Notes under the pieces: model-generated | The model's input: the letters and a program-made list of their open reading frames with translations, nothing else | Told to the model about the DNA's origin: nothing | Database searches by the model: none | Translations under genes and position numbers: made by a program | Assembly: GCA_019426215.1 (NCBI GenBank) | Contig: CM033394.1 | Coordinates: 13,164,195 to 13,228,194 of the forward strand | DNA length: 64,000 nucleotides | Reading direction: 5' to 3' | Source: Buddleja alternifolia | Lineage: Eukaryota; Streptophyta; Magnoliopsida; Lamiales; Scrophulariaceae | Shown here: piece after piece, positions 46,224 to 58,309 of the stretch | How positions within the stretch are numbered: the stretch's first letter is position 1 | Layout of the letters: each line of letters opens with the position of its first letter

Positions 46224-46989
46224 ACTCTAACCTTGGATTTACATTGATCACTAAATTTTATTTATCCACGAAAAGTTAAAGATGATCAACAATTAATATT
46301 TTTGCTATATATCCACTGCCACCTATATAGTATATATCCATTAGGTGCAAATATCTAATGGATTAGATATCACTACCTTGTTCAGAAGTGGCATTAGTTG
46401 TTGAGTTTGAAAGATAAATTTATCTTATTATTTGCTTTGTTATTTTTGTCAATTACTTTACCTCTCCCTGGATGTTTGATATAGGTCAAAATGACCTCTA
46501 GTGACCTTTGGACAATTTTGCCCCCAATACTTAACCATATTCACCAAACACTTCAAGATTCGCGATTTTTAGTTTGGGTTCGGGTAGACTCGAACCAATG
46601 AACTTGATTGAACCACGCGAATGACAGTTGACAGATTGTACTTCATATGCTAGGATAATGCCACATGTCCCATCCTAGTCTGTACATGGTGTTCTCTACT
46701 ATAAATGCATCACTCCATTTATCTCTATGAGGTAGGACATTATTACTACACATTTAATATAACAATCTCGATTCTTTAAGTCTTTACTGACTTGATCGCC
46801 AGAGATTTTACGTTGGGATCCACCCCAGCTAGACCTTAATGAGGGCCATTTGATCTCAGGTTGTTCCATGTTGGGAGCTTCGCAATCGTGTTCGAGCTGA
46901 GCTTCACTGGTGATGGTCGAGTTCATTTTGAACCCAAATTAGTTCGATCCATTTGTGAGAACATTTCCCGAAATTAAGGAAACTCTAAG
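46224..46989 (+). repeat. Gypsy-H LTR or leader sequence
   Basis: TATA box TATAAAT at 46700-46706 after a U3-like stretch; then CTTGATCGCCAGAGATTTTA and GGGATCCACCCCAGC, phrases I associate with Tat/Retand LTR ends. No PBS recognised. Confidence 0.5.
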
Positions 46990-47591
46990 CATCGATGGAG
47001 GATATCACGGGAAAAAAGTAAGGGAGTTCACTTTAAAGGTTCGACTTCACAACCATCGCCCCCAGTGACTACACCTTCGGTGCTACGAGAGGCTCTAGGG
47101 GTCGAGCCTATGATCTACATGACGTAGGCATAGTTTGACTAGAGAATGCAAGATTTGGGAAAGAAAATGCAGAGAGATTATATCCAGAAATCGCCGATCA
47201 CGCCAAATATTCATGCTCATCCGCAACCCCTCACTCTGCATAATCTATTTGGCTCAAAAGCAGTGGAAAGGGTCAAAAACTGTCAAAGCCCGGATAAGCA
47301 ACATGAGCAAGTGTGTGATTTAGATAAGGTGCAGAGTAGAGCTCCTTCGAGGATCGGATCTGAAAAAGATCAACCTACAAAAGCAGATAAAGGAAAGAAG
47401 AAAGTGTAAGACCTGTCGGCCCATGGAGTCTCAAAGATGGACTTAGGAGAAATGTACGAAAAAATCAATGATGTGATGAAGAAGATCGATTTCGCATCAA
47501 AGAAGACCATCCTCGTTCCGGCGATGAGAAAAGTCGTCTTCTCTTTCAGTGAAGAGATCTTATCAGAGACCGTGGGCCCTAACTTTAGATT
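46990..47591 (+). pseudogene. Gypsy-H gag, N-terminal fragment
   Basis: Frame with MQDLGKKMQRDY (47146), TAA at 47407-47409, then KMDLGEMYEKIND and FSEEILSETVGPNF, which resemble the conserved start of the gypsy Gag domain. The frame is cut at 47591 by solo LTR-I and continues in register at 49160 (LANLLKYERDTNPKEHL) when one target duplication is ignored. It ends near 49250. Confidence 0.7.
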
Positions 47592-49154
47592 TGTTGGTGT
47601 TATGCCCTCAGATTCCATAGAGGATAGAATGTATAGGGCATGATCATTGTAAATAAATATTATTTATATAAATGCATTTGAGTTATTTTTCCTATTGGCA
47701 TTTGTAAGGTATTATAAACAACTGAGAGTCCATGACATGGAGAGGAACCTTCTACTCCCTATGTGTTAGACAGAATAGCACCAGAAGGAAGTCCTGATTG
47801 GACATCAAGAACAGATAAGACTTGTGTTACATAAGCTTTAACGTAGAAGTGCTAGTCAAACACTAAGTAGTGGTGGGAGCTTATATCACAGACATGTCAG
47901 TTTGACTGACATGTTCGAACATGAGTCGCATTGGTTCTATCACATGGGTTTCACTCAATAACAGCCCATGATAGGACTGATATGTTGTGATAGGTACGCG
48001 TGAACCTTAGACCTGAGAAATCACGTTAAAGATGTACTTGTGATATCAAGTTTGTCATTAGAGTAGTTAGACTCAATTTACCCATTGGTGGAGTCAACCT
48101 CGAACTGCAACTTGATAGACAAGTAGCAGTCTTAACTAATATGCAATATTGAGATTTATTCTCTCATAGATGAATGAGCAATTATCCTATGCCGTCGTGA
48201 ATAAGTGAGGTCAAATGTCTTTGGCCAAAGAAATAAAGAATACTAGTGTTAGACCCAAGAGTAATCTAAATGACCTTGACTTATTATGAACTTAAGCATA
48301 TAATCAAGTATTGTGAGGTTGACTAAACCATGACTCTCACTTGACTGGGATATTAGAATAAAGGGTTTATACTTGTACGGTATTTACAATAGGAAAAGTT
48401 TGGAATGATCCTCATCATTCGTTCTCAGTAGGGTTACGATGTGAGCTACGAGACTGGCTAAGTGTTGCTCGCATCCTTTTGGTTTCCTCCCAATTGCTTT
48501 TTGAGACGATCCTAAAGAGCCGCGCTTAAAAGGAATTGAAAAAAGAAAAGGGCGTTTTTGACAAAAGATTTTTTCAGTATTTGATATCAATTATTATTAA
48601 TTAATTTGTCATTTGATGATATGATTAATTAATAAAATTAATTTCTTGGAGAAATTAATAATATTTTAATTGATTCATTTATTTAATTAATTATTGAATA
48701 AATTAATTAAACAAGAATTGAATTAATTGAAATTGGAACTAAGAGGTGCAGTAGCCCAAAGGCTAGTGCACGGTCAACACTGGACCCTCTATCTCTAGGT
48801 TGTCAAGTGTTTTGTAACTCTAAAGTTGTGTATTTATATAAAACTTAAAAAGGAGTTAAAAACCCTAGCCTCCTTTTTCACAGTGAAAAAGAAAGAACTC
48901 AGTCAAAAACTCGCTCTCTCTTAGTCGTGCACATTAGTGAAGAAAGGAAGAGATTTTCTGCTTTAAATTCCGGTGCGAGGCTTTAGAGGCAGTGACCGAT
49001 TTGTTGATCGGGTCAGAATTCAAGAAAATACGTACGAGGAAGAACACGTAAGTGATTCTTCCCTAAAGCTTGAATATGGAAAATAACAGATGACCACCTT
49101 TGGGGTTTTATATAATTCTTCCGCTGCGTTTTAATTTCTTCGTGTTCCCCAACA
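47592..49154 (+). repeat. Solo LTR-I (1563 bp), copia type
   Basis: TGTTGGTGTTATGCCCTCAG to TTCCCCAACA, with target duplication AGATT at 47587-47591 and 49155-49159. TATA TATATAAAA near 48834. It has no internal region. Related to the Copia-C LTR (shared GTCAGT...GACTGACATG region and GAGCCGCGC). Confidence 0.9.
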
Positions 49155-49159
49155 AGATT

Positions 49160-49255
49160 GGCCAATTTGCTAAAGTATGAAAGGGACACCAACCCTAAAG
49201 AGCATCTGATTTCATCTGAGGGTATTACATATTGCGTTGGGTAATCTCCGGAGTA
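49160..49255 (+). pseudogene. Gypsy-H gag, continuation after LTR-I
   Basis: About 30 codons in frame with the fragment before LTR-I, ending at a stop near 49245. The rest of gag and protease are missing. Confidence 0.65.
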
Positions 49256-49935
49256 GGTTAGCACAGTGGAATATTAAATTTTTATACAATCCTATCCCGA
49301 AACAGGATTATGACCGGTTTAATCAGACTAATATAAAACTACAAAGTAAATAAACCACACGACACCTTTCTCAATATTTCCCTTGTACAAGAATTTGATC
49401 AATCAACCAAACAAAAACCGTCACCCTTCATGAAATCCCGAGCTTCGATTTTTTGTTCCTTTTGTATCTCTGGTACAAATGATCTAAACATCTCGCCTCT
49501 AAGATGTATCCATACCTTCATATAATTCCCAATAATTATATATATGGTGCTAGCCTATATAATTATTCTAGATCTACTATAGGCTTATATATGAAGGTTG
49601 AAATACTATATGTAAAAGATTAAGATCAACACATGAGCAAAATCTTATCAAAATAACTAGGCAAGGGGTGGCTATGAAGAGAAAAATAGAAGATAAAATT
49701 ATTCTCCCTTTTCTTTATGTGTTGGACGAAAATTTACTTAATTAAAAAGTGTGTGTGTGTTAGGAATTTCCTTAAAACAAGGAGCTTAGTCAACAACTAA
49801 TTCCTTTTCTCTCTCTTAAAATATTTCCTCGATACTCCTAGATCAAGGCTTGGAGAGGAATTAATTCTCATCCTTATTTTTGGCCATCACACGCCCAACA
49901 CAAGACTTGGAGTCCAAGAATTTTATCTCCCTTGA
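49256..49935 (-). repeat. Copia LTR fragment, minus strand
   Basis: Shares CGCCTCTAAGATGTATCCA (49494-49512) and CCCGAAACAGGATTATG-like phrases with the LTR-D and Copia-E family read backward (17580-17800). Boundaries approximate. Confidence 0.6.
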
Positions 49936-50302
49936 TTTAATTTCCATCACACCCGTGGCAAGCATCAGATTTAATGGCATTGATCTAAAGGACATAATGC
50001 ATCACTTAAACCTCGATCTAGAAGCAAGACCAATAAGACAAAAGAAGGGGACCTTTGGTGTGGAAAGAAATAAGATCATTGAAATTAAGGTGAATAAGCC
50101 CTTGAGATAGGATATATCACAGAGTTTCGATTTACAGATTGGCTGGCAAATGTGGTGGTAGTTCCAAAAGCAAGGGAAATGGAGAATGTACACGGATTTT
50201 ACAGACCTGAACAGGCCCTGCCCAAAAGATTCCTATTTCTCCCAAGGATCGACCTCCTCATTGACTCGACAGCAGGATGTGCCCTACTAAGCATAATGGA
50301 TG
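49936..50302 (+). pseudogene. Gypsy-H reverse transcriptase, N-terminal fragment
   Basis: Shows the plant gypsy RT start: LEARPIRQKKGTFGVERN-K-I, then the TDFTDLNRPCPKDS phrase and LLIDSTAGCALLSIMDA, in two frames (49880-50110 and 50152-50302). The frame changes near 50110. It is cut at 50302 by the CACTA element; the catalytic YxDD region is not present. Confidence 0.85.
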
Positions 50303-51006
50303 CACTACTACAAAAATGGTCTATTACAGCGCACCTATTACAGCGGTTTATTGAAAACCGCTGAACGGAGGGACCTTTTATAGTGGTTCATGGGTGAACC
50401 GCTGTTAGAGGGTTGACCGCGGGACCTATTACAGCGGTTCTTCTCAGAACCGCTGTAATAGCCTATTAGAGCGGTTCTTCTCAGAACCGCTGTAATAGCC
50501 TATTAGAGCGGCTGTAATAACCTATTAGAGCGGTTCTTCTCAGAACCGCTGTAATATCTCCCGACCTATTACAGCGGTTCTGATCAGAACCACTGTAATA
50601 GGTATATTTTCAATAAATTTTTTTTTTTTTTTAAAAATGGCCTATTACAACGGTTCACATAAGAACCGCTATAATAGGTCCCGACGAAAAAATTTGAAAC
50701 TCTTTTATCTTCCCGCTTCTCTATCTCACTCTCAAAATTTAAAACCCATTTCAGCCTCTTTCTCTCTCTACTCTCGGTCTCTCTCTCTCTCGATCCACCC
50801 CCAAAAGCTCAGCACCACCGCCGCCGCCACCACCACCACACACCGGCACCGCCGGCACCACCACCACTACCGTGAGCTTCTTCTCTTTCTCTTTCTCTCT
50901 ATATATATGTATATTTGTATATGTGTGGTGTATGTATATTTGTGTATGTGTGGGTGTATTTATATTTGTGTATATGTGGGTGTATGTATATTTGTGTATA
51001 TGTGGG
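50303..51006 (+). mobile_element. CACTA-type element, left end only
   Basis: Begins CACTACTACAAAAATGG, the CACTA terminus, after the 3 bp ATG. Subterminal hairpin repeats occupy 50320-50690. No right terminus is found; the sequence returns to Gypsy-H RT at about 51007. The inner part (50690-50880) is CT-rich and then CCACCACCGCCGCC-rich, like a plant 5' leader, followed by GT/TA microsatellite. Confidence 0.75.
50426..50600. repeat. CACTA subterminal hairpin repeats
   Basis: The unit CTATTACAGCGGTTCT, TCTC, AGAACCGCTGTAATAG is a perfect 36-nt hairpin at 50426-50461. Close copies follow at 50463-50498, 50521-50556 and 50567-50601, with a degenerate copy before and another at 50640-50678. Confidence 0.85.
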
Positions 51007-51008
51007 TG
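50893..51008. repeat. GTGTATATGTGGGTGTATG minisatellite
   Basis: Imperfect tandem units of about 24 bp made of TATATTTGTG and TATATGTGGGTG. Open frames through it are by-products. Confidence 0.8.
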
Positions 51009-51517
51009 TCGCCACGATCTGTAAAAGATGTGCAAGGACTCACTGGTAGGATGGAAAGCCTCAACCGATTCATTTCATGATTAGCGGATAAAGGTTTGAA
51101 TTTCTTCAAGTACTCAAGAAAACCAAAAAATATATATTGTCCGAGGAAAGTAAAATATTTCCAAGTACTAAAAGTTTATCTTACCTCACCTTTGCTACTC
51201 ACAAAGCCGATCCTTAGAGAGCCTCTAGTTCTATTCTTAGCAGTTTTGGAGAATGCAATAAGTTCGGTATTAACTCGACAAGTTGCAACCGACCATTGGC
51301 AAATTTACTACACTATAAAGATGCTGCAAGGGCATGAGAAGAATTATTCAAAAATAGAGAAATAGGCATTAGCTCTAGTTACTACTTCATGAAAGTTGCG
51401 ACCCTACTTCTAGTCACATCGAATTAGCCTTTTTACAACACAACCATTGCGGCTAGTCTTTTTGAAGCCAGAAGCATAGAGTGGGCAATCAAGCTCGAAC
51501 AATTCGATTTTGAGTAT
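51007..51517 (+). pseudogene. Gypsy-H RT end and RNase H fragment
   Basis: Resumes with SVKDVQGLTGRMESLNRFIS, then LTSPLLLTKP, SSVLTRQVATD and YSKIEK-ALALV, the connection region and RNase H start of plant gypsy RT. Several stops. Some 130 residues, including the RT active site, are missing relative to the family. It ends at 51517 where Sire-J inserted. Confidence 0.85.
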
Positions 51518-53073
51518 TGTTGGTCCCAAGTGGCATACGAAAGGGTCAAGAAGGAGGGGTTGAATAGACCCTGAAGTCTTTTTTAACTTCATTAAAATAT
51601 TTTGGCCTCTTGAAATGTAGACGCTTCCCTAAACATTTATTTCAAATATAAACGCTTAGGCCAAGCATCTGATGAAGACTGTTTTAGAAAGTTAACTTAG
51701 ACTTTAAGATTAGAATACTTTATCCAAATAGGTTTAAGCATTCAGTTCTTTAATCAGCGTTAGTACAGCGGAATAATTTTAGAGTTCTCCTTTTTGAAAG
51801 CTTTAGCGTCACAAGAAAAATGTTTTAGTTTCTTAGTGTTCTCTTGAGTTTTACTTAACAGTTTTATACAAAGATATAATAAAATGAAGAATGACTGTAA
51901 AGTAAAGAGCAAGATATTTGTAAGGTTCGTTGGGTGGTGTAATCCTAACTACGTCCTTCTTCTCCTCGAACACTTGCAGGCAATCCACTAAGATGGTTCT
52001 CAAAGAATCACACAGAAACTTCTACAAATTAGGGAGAGATGGGTGTTGATGATTTGAGCTCCTTGATCACACAGATTTCTGCTCCAAATCACTTCTATCT
52101 CCTTGCTTCTTTCACCTAGAAATAATGCAAGTTTCCAACTTCGACTTCACACAGATTGTGAGGCTTGGATGGGGTTTTTCTAAACGGTTTGTTTGATTTT
52201 GATGAGGTTCAAACAACTTGTGAATATCTCAATAGTAGTGTGGATTTCTTCGAAAAGAATGTTTGAGATATTGGTTGACTGTCTCAGCAATTTTAAGAAA
52301 AGCAAGGAAAATGTTTGCATGAATATTCTGGGTTTTCTGAGAGTTTAAGGAATGAGACTTCAATGCAACAACAATTTGGCTTGGAATTGATCGATATTGT
52401 TGGTTTGTTGTTGAAGTCCTATTTATAGTCATTCTTGGAAAAAGTGTCCGTTTGACACATGCACAGACTCGTGTCTCTTACTTCCGTGAGTGAACAACTT
52501 TTGACCTTTTTCCTGAAAATCTGCAGCACAAAAGTTGGTGCTGCAGTCTGTGAAAAGTTGATAGCCCACTAGGGTAACTTCTCCATACGTCTGAAAGTGC
52601 TTATCACATTTAATGCTCTTATCAGCATTAATGTATTTGAATTAAATGCCCGTTAGCATTTAATGCACCGAGAATATTTGCATTAAACTCCTTTTGGACT
52701 TGGAAATAAATTCAGGTGGAATCCATCATTGATAGACGCTTATCCATTCTTGAATTTGCCCACCTAAAAAGGTAACACTTGATATAGCTGGATATTTAGA
52801 CGCTTGGAAACTTCATCTTCATTCAAACTTCAGGCGCTTGAGTCTTCATACTTAACTACTGACAAGCTCACTCAGAATTCATCAAACGCTTAGTCTAAGG
52901 CTTCTTAACCTAACAATCTAGAATAAAACAGAACAAAGCCTATAAAGCCTATTACAAATCTAACGCTTCAAAGCCTATACATGATTTCTATTAAAATCAA
53001 ACATACATATTTTGGGGTCTAACATAAACTCCTAATTGTCATCATCAAAACATCTAACATGAAATTCCCAACA
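51518..53073 (-). repeat. Sire-J 3' LTR (1556 bp)
   Basis: Plus-strand reading TGTTGGTCCC...TTCCCAACA. TATA box TATAAATA on the minus strand at 52427-52420. Confidence 0.93.
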
Positions 53074-53439
53074 ATTTCCTCCTTTTTGATGATGACAATA
53101 CTTACTCTTTTATAGTTCAAGAGTTAAACAGCCAAAATAAAAGTTAGCTTTGGTTAAATAAGGTTAGTTAAAGTTAGTTACGCTTCAATGAGTTGTTTCA
53201 GCTGAAAAATGCATTTTATATATGGCAATTATTACAAGCATTTTATAACTAAACAAAAAATTACATAAGAGACAAGAATATAGATAATGCAAATCAAGAA
53301 GCCTTAACGACTTGGTCTAACTATGTAACGCTTACGCATTTCAGCTCGAATAGCTTCGGTTAGGCTATCTTCCAATGTTATCATGGCTTCATGATCTTTG
53401 TTGATTATGAGCTTATTTTCTTCCTTTTTGTCTCTTCTT
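53074..53439 (-). other. Region between the downstream ORF and the 3' LTR, with polypurine tract
   Basis: The tract AAAAAGGAGGAAAT lies on the minus strand at 53087-53074, next to the LTR. No gene in the rest. Confidence 0.8.
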
Positions 53440-56400
53440 GAAAGCTTCAAAGTGTCTTTCCCATTCAGTCGGGTCAATACCCATATACCTTAAGCAAATT
53501 CAGAAAGCTCGGTTGAAGTCAGTCTCTTCAGCTAAGATTCTTGGATCTGTAGGTTCTGGAATAGATGCTCTTTGAAGAGGAATGTCAAACTATTCAAGGC
53601 GTGCTCTAGAAGGTATTGGTAGATTTGGATATAGTGCTAGTGGAGGTTCTCTTTGCGTTCTACTAGGCGCTCCAGAAGATCCATAAGCAGGTATCCAAGA
53701 TGGGAGTCTTGACGCATAGAGAGTAGATAATTGTTGACGCTTCGGCGAAGGAGGAGAATCTTAAGCTCTTGAACTAGAGGCTCTTTTCTTTTCTCCTGTT
53801 CTTTTCTCTTCCCCCTTATTGCCATCATCAGCCTTCAGAAAATGTTCTGTGAGGAGACTAACTTAAGAGGCAATCTGAGACAATGAAGCTTTAACATCAT
53901 TAAAACGCTTATCGAAGTATTCATGCGTTGCTAGAAGCTTAGCGTTGGTAGCATCAATCATCTCTTGAAAGTCTCTACGACACTCATCCACTGCCGCTTG
54001 CGCAGAACCTTTCATATGACCGATTTGAGCGTTCATGATTTGAGACTCAATCCTTGCTAGATCTGTCTTAATCCAGTGGAGTGATTCTTCATTCTGAGTA
54101 GATTGATTGTTCATCTCCTCTAAGACAGATTTCAGCAAAGGTCCAAATGCTTGACCCACATCCGATAGAGCCGCTTGAGGTGCCGGTCGCTTGAATCTGG
54201 ATGTATGCTTGAGTGAGTCAAGGGGAGCTTGATATGCACGATCAAAAATTGTACCTCGTACATCAGTTTGAAGATCCTCAGCAGTATCAGCAATAACAAG
54301 TTCAGGAGCGTCAGGAGTATCCTCTGGTTGAAACGCTTGAACGGGTTCGTCAACAGACACTGAAATATTCTCAACTTCGGAGGGTGCAGACGCTTCAACT
54401 AACTTAGCATGGGCTTCCTCAATTACCGACTCCGCTTGACGAAAGTCATGAAATTGGAAATTCCACGAAGCGAGAGTAGCATAAGAATCTGAAGCAGCTT
54501 CCAGTAGTTGAGTCAGCCTGGAACGAGAGATGCAGGTCCCTTGAATGAATGTGCGCAAAGGACTATCTATGGCCCTGATGTACATTGGACCAATGATATC
54601 CAGCACATGATTTGGAAAGATTTTGGATGGCGCTTGGCAGATAGAGAAAATCGCATCTTAGCAGAAATTCGTGGAAAATCTAATCAACCTGTCTGTTGAA
54701 AGACTTTGAAGATGTTGAGATTCAGGAACATACGAATTATAGTACTCTTCCAGATAAGGATAGATAGCTTGAGCCAGTCCCTGATTTATTTCCAGCAATG
54801 AGAGGACAAACTCATAGTGATTGAGTACCTCTTTGCGAATAGACGGGAGCAAGCGATATCCTCGAAAGCGGTAGATTATGGAACCATTCCAGTTTTTGAG
54901 ATTTGCAGTGAAGATTCTGTCGAAAAGAGATACGGGAGAAAAAATCTTCACCATCATGTTGAAGTTGTCATCGCAGTGGCTTGGAGCAAAATTCAAGCAC
55001 GATATTGAAGTACTGCTACTGGTTGATGTATTAGCGTTGAAGTGAAGAGGAGTAATGGACAGTCTGTGAAGCTCTTGACGCAAACACTGCTCAATTTGAT
55101 GTCGAATTAGTGGGAGCTTGAGAACAGGTCCAACTCTCAGTTGACGCTTCTTAAGACAATACCTGGCAAACTGACGCTTCTTGTCATGCATGCCTATGCC
55201 AAATAGATGGGGAGTTTGAACTAATTCTGTGAACGTATATCTATGACCCACATACGCTTCAACCCAATTGACTTCGGCCATACAGTAGTTTGTGCCAGCA
55301 TTAAACATAGCTCGAATGCCTTCATGATGAATATCTCTGATAGACTCAAAGATTTATCTATCAGTTTGATAGTTAGCATTCCAGACGCTATCGAAATATG
55401 CATCAGCTTCAGTCTGGATCAAATCCGTTAGAGATTCGAGACGCTCACCAGCATGAACTCGTTTATTCTTCTATAGTCGAAGAGGATTGACAGAATTCTT
55501 GTTCTCATCACTGTTTGCTATAAGAGGATAATGTGTGTAACCTTCTCTGTTCAAAATTTCCTCTGAAGGGTTGAGAAACTCTAGCCGAAAAGGATCATAT
55601 ACTCTGAAGTTGTAGTCTCTCAGAGCAAAACCACTAGACTTACTGTGCCCATAATCCAGGTTGTAGGCGAGATCCACATCACACCTAGGAGTTCTTCCGC
55701 CTTATCTGTCTTGTTGAAGAATAAGAGAAGATGGTATCTGACCAGGAGATTTACCAAGTTGAAGGGCCAGATAGTACTTCCTCTCAATTTCTGTCAGCTC
55801 GGTGTGGAACACTATATCTCTGATCTAATTATCGATGTCAATTAGCGAGGCTACCGCATTCTCAGCATTAATGTATCTTTCTTCATTATATCCAGCCGGA
55901 ATGAAGTCTTCTTCAAGCGCTGGGGGCATAAAATTGATTGAATGATCAATCATCTTCAGTGAGTCCAGCTTGAAGAAGTGCCTTAGCTTTGTAACGTCTT
56001 CAGCAATGCTCTGACCTTCTGAGTGTGCCTCTGTTATAGCCGGCATTAATTGACTCTGGAATCGTTTGGGGAGCAGGTTGCTCTACTTCAAGTGTAGCAG
56101 CTTCTGCAACAACATCTTTGGCAATGGCCACAACTTCTGTCATCTCAACATCTAGATGGACGTTTGTTGATGCTTCAGCAGCAGCTAGAACTAAAGTTGT
56201 AACACATGAACTATCCTCTATAAGAGCAGGATCTTCTACAGATGTAGGAATAGAAACACTGTGGGAAGAAATAAACTTACCATGAGAACTTGTCTCAACA
56301 ACAACGTGAGCGCTTGGCTCAACAGAAACTTGAGCGCTTGGCTCATCAGCAACTTGAGCACTTGGCTCAATAGTCTCAGGCTTCTCAGGTATAGGAGCAG

Positions 56401-57481
56401 CTTGATGCTTGCTTGTCCTGGTACGCTTAAAGATCTTCTTCACATTTACTCCTTCAATGAGCTTGAGCGTTGGAGCGGGAGGGGCGGTAGATGATTCCTC
56501 AAAGTTTATTTGTTTAATAATTCCTTCCAGCTTCCTATGCCCGATGAGAGGAATCTTGTCCTCATCATTCTTTAGAGGAGAAGGAATGACTTGAGCCTTG
56601 GGCTTTCTAGGAGCCCTCTTCTTTGTTGAAGCCGGACGCTTCACAGATTCTTCTGGAACTGGACGCTCAGCTTCTTCATCTGACGCTTCGCGTACATCCA
56701 GATGCTCAGAGAGTGGTCTAGCAGCACCACCAACCTTGGGAGGGTTGAAAAGATTGTTCAGAATCCTTTTTCCCAACATCTTGGTCTTGTGCAATGGTTG
56801 AACAGATGAGTAGACACAGTCTGATTGACACAATAGATAGCTCAAAATGAGCCCACAAGGTTTATTTTGGGCGCTTAAGCAATCTCTAAACCTTCCAAAT
56901 ACATACTCACTCCAGTTTATCTTAAGATTGGGGAGTATCGCCGTCATCATCTGAAATTGCACTGGGTTCACCTTATCAAAGGTACCCACTCTACATTCTA
57001 TAATCTTACTGCAGAAGTCAACCAACAGTCGGTATTTGGATACCAGATCTTTCTTCTCAAAGTGTTGTTTGTAGGGTACACCTTCATAAGCACTCATGGT
57101 TGTCCATGCTTCTTTGATTTGATTCAAAGTTATGCAATCCAATGCCTCACCCTCATTTGGGAGATTGAAGTTCTTGGCAATGGAAGTAGCAGACAAAATA
57201 AATTCCTTTGGTGGCTCCTTCTAGGACATAGGGATGAGACAAGAGATAGACTTCTTGTCTGCCGAGAGTTTAGCAATTTTCCAGAAGATGTCGACTTCCG
57301 CTGGAAACAGATAGGAATACTTAGTAACCAAAGTTTTGAGCCCAGCCTTGGTTACCATGTCTATCATATCAGTTAGGTCGATCTGAGGTTGTTCATATAG
57401 AAATTTTCAATCGACAACAAGGCCTTCAGTCACCTTGATGATAGGCTCGGCCAAAGTAGAAGCAGAATTCTTTGGTTCCAT
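53440..57481 (-). pseudogene. Sire-J downstream ORF in env position, function unknown
   Basis: About 1,350 codons from ATG 57481 (MEPKNSAST), kept in one frame apart from one shift near 56040. Stops at 57409, 57223, 55827, 55704, 55473, 55356, 54660, 53865 and three more before a stop near 53440. Parts in order: a globular N-terminal domain (GTFDKVNPVQFQMM, INWSEYVFGRF); a basic stretch (KRPASTKKRAPRKPK); an 8-residue repeat around EPSAQV (24 bp period, 56308-56379); a second globular part (YVGHRYTFTELVQTPHLFGI; IYRFRGYRLLP); a helical C-terminal part (54170-53863) like a coiled coil; a basic PPSPKRQQ tail. I see no signal peptide or membrane segment, so 'envelope' is positional only. I recall proteins of similar layout in Lamiales transposon annotations. 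Confidence 0.7.
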
Positions 57482-58309
57482 TTTCAGTGAAAGAGATGAA
57501 CTGAGATTTATTTGCTTTGAAAGAGAGAGAGAAAGAGAGTAAAATTTGCAGAGAGTAGAGTAAATAATTTTCTGCAAAAATTGTGTTTTAAATGACATAG
57601 AAGAATTTTTTTTAAACTTGTGTTTTCTAGTCTCTGTAGGATATAAGCACGTGTAAAGACTTTCTGTTGATTTTGAATCTCAGCCATGAAAAGATTAACT
57701 GCGGACGCGAGTTTTGTGTGTGAGAGAGAAGTTACATTTGGTAACGCCCATATATAATGATTTGACATCCGAGAGTCAAATTTTAAAAAATGTTTGGGAT
57801 TTTCAGAGTGTAGTACACGCGTCTAATTATACACTGACACGTACATAGACATGTGCTATTTCTGAACCGCCATTTTGAAAAGTTTTGATTACCCGCTAGT
57901 TTGATGTGATGGAAGCGTGTAGATAGATTACAACATAAACTGTTGAGTCTATCCACTACTTCAAGAAGCTTGTAAAATTTATGCATAAGTTTTATAAATA
58001 ATTTTATATTAAGTGTTGAGTGGGATATGTTCAATGCTTAACAGATACCATCGTTGTTAAATTTATATTGACGCTTGAAATCAAGATATTTTTATACTTT
58101 AGCGTCAACACATTTGGCATAAATAATTCGGAGCGTTGATGATCATGCATATGAAAGTTTTTGATCATTGACGTTTGGAATATGTTTCAAGTACAATTTT
58201 AAGGTTCATCTTAAGTTTGATTCCTTAAACAACTTTTCAAAATCTTTTGGACATAAATAAAGTGGATTCCCCCTAAATCATATGTCTAATAAAATATGAT
58301 GCATAATGA
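57482..58309 (-). promoter_or_regulatory. Spacer between pol and the downstream ORF, with a possible internal promoter
   Basis: 830 bp without a gene. On the minus strand a TATA-like ATTATATA (57758-57751) is followed about 30 nt on by CTTCTCTCTCACACACAAAAC, similar to plant transcription starts, 270 nt before the ATG. Inferred only. Confidence 0.4.

Noticed and set aside
49880..50110. Functional gypsy reverse transcriptase
   Set aside because: Only the N-terminal part is present; active-site region missing and frame broken.
50637..51080. 147-codon open frame with His/Thr and Tyr/Val runs
   Set aside because: Runs across the CACTA fragment, a microsatellite and the Gypsy-H RT joint; a chance frame.
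53440..57481. Retroviral-type envelope gene
   Set aside because: Only the position suggests it; no signal peptide, membrane anchor or cleavage site is seen, so it is left as unknown.
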